This document shows positions 3,878-5,638 of a DNA stretch of 5,638 bases, piece after piece. Within the stretch, counting starts at the first letter, position 1. The number at the start of each line of letters is the position of its first letter. The position numbers and the translations under genes are program-made. The notes beneath the pieces are model-generated. The model ran no database searches, was not told the origin of the DNA, and was given only the letters and a program-made list of their open reading frames with translations. Where the stretch lies: assembly GCA_937988695.1 (NCBI GenBank), contig CALKHM010000217.1, positions 1-5,638 on the forward strand. The letters run 5' to 3'. Source of the stretch: an uncultured Microbacterium sp. (GTDB taxonomy: Bacteria > Actinomycetota > Actinomycetes > Actinomycetales > Microbacteriaceae).

Positions 3878-5590
3878 ATGTCCGAGACCCCCGCCATCAC
3901 CGGCACCACGCAGGCCATGAACCATCGCCAGGTGCTCGAGGCACTCTCCGGCCTCATCCTCGGCATGTTCGTGTCGATGCTGGCATCGACGGTCGTGTCC
4001 AGCTCGCTGCCGGTCATCGTCCACGACCTCGAAGGCAACCAGACCGACTTCACCTGGGTGGTCACCGCCACCCTGCTGACCACGGCGATCTCGACCCCGA
4101 TCTGGGGAAAGCTCGCCGACCTGGTGAACCGAAAGGTGCTCTACCAGCTGGCTATCGTGATCTTCGTGCTCGCGACGGCCGCAGCCGGCTTCTCGCAGAA
4201 CCCCGCCATGCTGATCTCGTTCCGTGCCGTGCAGGGCATCGGGGCAGGCGGGTTGGCTGCCCTCAGCCAGGTGATCATGGCCGACATCCTCAGCCCCCGC
4301 GAGCGCGGCAAGTACATGGGCCTGTTCGGCGCGGTGATGGCCGTCTCCACGGTGGGCGGGCCGTTGCTCGGCGGTGTGATCACCGACGCGTGGGGATGGC
4401 GCTGGAACTTCTACGTCGCCCTCCCGGTGGCGATCCTGGCGCTGATCATCGTGCAGAAGACGCTGCATCTGAGCCCGCTGGCCCGGCGCAAGGTGCACAT
4501 CGACTACACCGGCATCGTGCTGCTGGCTGCGGCGTCCTCGCTGATCCTCATCTGGGTCTCCATCGCGGGCACCGCCACCGGGTTCCCGTGGAACAGCTGG
4601 CAGACCTACCTGATGGTGGGTGGGGCAGCCCTGGCGACGGTGCTGTTCGTCATCATCGAGCTGCGCTCGAGCGAGCCGCTCATCCCGCTGTCGATGTTCC
4701 GCAACCTCACCTTCACGCTGTCGGTCGTCGCCTCCATCTCGACGGGCCTCGCGATGTTCGGCGCGTCGGTGTTCCTCAGCCAGTACATGCAGCTGGCACG
4801 CGGCGCCACGCCCACGCAGGCGGGGCTCATGACGATCCCGATGATCGCCGGGCTCCTGCTGGCATCCGTGTTCATCGGGATGCTGATCTCGAAGTACGGG
4901 CATTGGAAGCCCTACCTCATCCTCGGCGGCGTGCTGCTGATCGCCGGGTCGTACACGCTGTCGACGATCCACTACGACACGAACTTCGTCCTCGTCTCGC
5001 TCTACATGTTCCTGCTCGGCGCGGGCGTCGGCATGACCATGCAGAACCTCGTGCTGGTCGTGCAGAACACCTGCAAGCCGAGCGAGCTGGGCGTGGCAAG
5101 CTCGGGGGTCACGTTCTTCCGGAGCCTGGGCGGCACCGTCGGGGTGTCCGTCATGGGCGCGGCGCTGGCCACGAAGATCGTCGATCTGATCACTGACCGT
5201 CAGGCCGAGCTCACCAAGGCCATCATGAGCCTCGGCGACAAGGCGCAGTACTGGGGTCAGCAGCTGCAGTCGGGCACGATGCCGGAGGTCTCGACGATGC
5301 CGCACGCGCTGCGCATCCTCATCGAGGACATCTACGCGCAGGGCATCTCGCACTCGTTCCTCATCGCGGTGCCGTTCGCGGTGCTGAGCCTGTTGGCGAT
5401 CCTGTTCATCCCGAACAAGCCGCTGACCCGCATGACGAACACCGAACGCGCCCATGCGAGCGAGGCGGACCTGGCCACGGTGTCGGTCTCGGAGGGCATG
5501 GACGTGCTCACAGCCACCGGCAGCATCGCCCTGCCCGGTGGCGGCGCGGATGCCCCGACCCGCCGTTCCCTCAGGTCCGAGAACTCATGA
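3878..5590 (+). CDS. DHA2-family (EmrB/QacA type) 14-helix MFS drug efflux transporter
   Basis: This integral membrane protein most likely exports drugs or other toxic hydrophobic compounds in exchange for protons. At 570 residues it has the expected length for a 14-helix DHA2 transporter. Helix 1 covers about 24-46. Motif A, GKLADLVNRK, is at 77-86 between helices 2 and 3. The AVQGIGAGG segment (117-125) and the SPRERGKYMG loop (139-148) follow. Motif C, GGPLLGG, is at 160-166 in helix 5, then W-G-WRWNFYVALPVAI (172-186), the DHA2 signature. A long segment (about 435-490) precedes the last helix (493-511), and a disordered cytoplasmic tail of about 55 residues ends the protein. At the motif D1 position in helix 1, where many relatives have LDxT, the protein reads LAST (A36); I believe this is typical of an actinobacterial subgroup. 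The gene is controlled by a triple operator. The actual substrate is unknown. Confidence 0.95.
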   Translation: MSETPAITGTTQAMNHRQVLEALSGLILGMFVSMLASTVVSSSLPVIVHDLEGNQTDFTWVVTATLLTTAISTPIWGKLADLVNRKVLYQLAIVIFVLATAAAGFSQNPAMLISFRAVQGIGAGGLAALSQVIMADILSPRERGKYMGLFGAVMAVSTVGGPLLGGVITDAWGWRWNFYVALPVAILALIIVQKTLHLSPLARRKVHIDYTGIVLLAAASSLILIWVSIAGTATGFPWNSWQTYLMVGGAALATVLFVIIELRSSEPLIPLSMFRNLTFTLSVVASISTGLAMFGASVFLSQYMQLARGATPTQAGLMTIPMIAGLLLASVFIGMLISKYGHWKPYLILGGVLLIAGSYTLSTIHYDTNFVLVSLYMFLLGAGVGMTMQNLVLVVQNTCKPSELGVASSGVTFFRSLGGTVGVSVMGAALATKIVDLITDRQAELTKAIMSLGDKAQYWGQQLQSGTMPEVSTMPHALRILIEDIYAQGISHSFLIAVPFAVLSLLAILFIPNKPLTRMTNTERAHASEADLATVSVSEGMDVLTATGSIALPGGGADAPTRRSLRSENS

Positions 5591-5638
5591 TCGCCGCACC
5601 CGGGTCCCCGGCGACGCCCGGGGCGGGCGCCGGCGGGA
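5587..5638 (+). CDS. Possible next gene, start only (ATGA overlap with the transporter stop)
   Basis: ATG at 5587 overlaps the TGA of the transporter. Seventeen codons are visible before the window ends: M-I-A-A-P-G-S-P-A-T-P-G-A-G-A-G-G. Such four-base overlaps are common in coupled operons, and efflux genes of this type are often paired with a MarR or TetR repressor gene, which would suit the operators upstream. The Ala/Gly/Pro-rich translation and weak ribosome site (GAG about five bases before) leave it unproven. The same bases form a hairpin and could be an untranslated 3' region instead. Confidence 0.25.
   Translation, partial: MIAAPGSPATPGAGAGG
5599..5627 (+). terminator. GC-rich hairpin after the transporter gene, possible terminator
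   Basis: CCCCGG (5606-5611) pairs with CCGGGG (5618-5623) around a six-base loop. An outer pair CCCG (5599-5602) with CGGG (5624-5627) extends it past a three-base bulge. No T-run is visible within the window. It either ends the transporter transcript or is a by-product of GC-rich coding sequence of a downstream gene. Confidence 0.3.

Noticed and set aside
3787..5196. Plus-strand frame beginning MVDITQLLTIVNH and running through the transporter gene in another frame
   Set aside because: Its first codons are only the operator palindromes read as protein, and the rest is a low-quality Arg/His/Pro/Ala shadow. The transporter frame with its ribosome site explains the region.
3818..5455. Minus-strand open frame of 545 codons under the transporter
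   Set aside because: The product is rich in His, Arg, Asp, Glu and Gln with no hydrophobic core, as expected for the antisense of a membrane protein gene in GC-rich DNA.
1..5638. Prophage or other mobile element
   Set aside because: The YqaJ-type nuclease and the restriction-modification genes prompted the idea, but there is no integrase, transposase, terminal repeat, tRNA gene or phage structural gene in the window.

Overview
The window looks like a chromosomal segment of a high-GC Gram-positive bacterium (Actinobacteria), probably Microbacteriaceae such as Microbacterium. The reasons are the G/C-rich third codon positions, frequent GTG starts, two genes with a TANNNT box exactly six bases before the start codon (a leaderless actinobacterial pattern), and protein types I associate with that family. 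The genus is an inference.

Left part (1-2155): the first part of a type I restriction-modification operon on the minus strand. hsdM (DNA adenine methyltransferase) is complete and overlaps by four bases (GTGA) the start of hsdS (specificity subunit). hsdS runs off the left edge after 100 codons, and no hsdR lies in the window. The hsdM leader carries a strong hairpin just before its ribosome binding site. An AT-rich divergent promoter region separates hsdM from a small XRE-type helix-turn-helix regulator on the plus strand, and a TGAGT-N6-ACTCA inverted repeat precedes that regulator. It is a candidate controller of itself and of the restriction-modification operon.

Middle part (2496-3745): the regulator gene meets a convergent minus-strand gene for an unrecognised 99-residue protein, with a small hairpin over the regulator's stop codon. 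A gene-poor stretch of about 300 bases follows, then a plus-strand YqaJ/lambda-exonuclease-type nuclease with a complete PD-(D/E)xK motif set. No recombinase partner or other phage gene is visible, so this does not look like prophage.

Right part (3746-5638): a 14-helix DHA2 (EmrB/QacA type) drug/proton antiporter of the major facilitator superfamily. Its control region holds three copies of the same inverted repeat, GTTGA-N6-TCAAC, over the predicted promoter. The last two sit 17 bp apart inside a larger palindrome. This is the clearest regulatory structure here and implies a MarR- or TetR-type repressor that is not in the window. A possible next gene overlaps the transporter stop codon (ATGA), but only 17 codons are visible.

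I see no rRNA, tRNA, CRISPR array, insertion sequence or attachment site. I did not find a convincing wholly new system. The best leads are the triple operator and the XRE regulator divergent from a type I restriction-modification operon.
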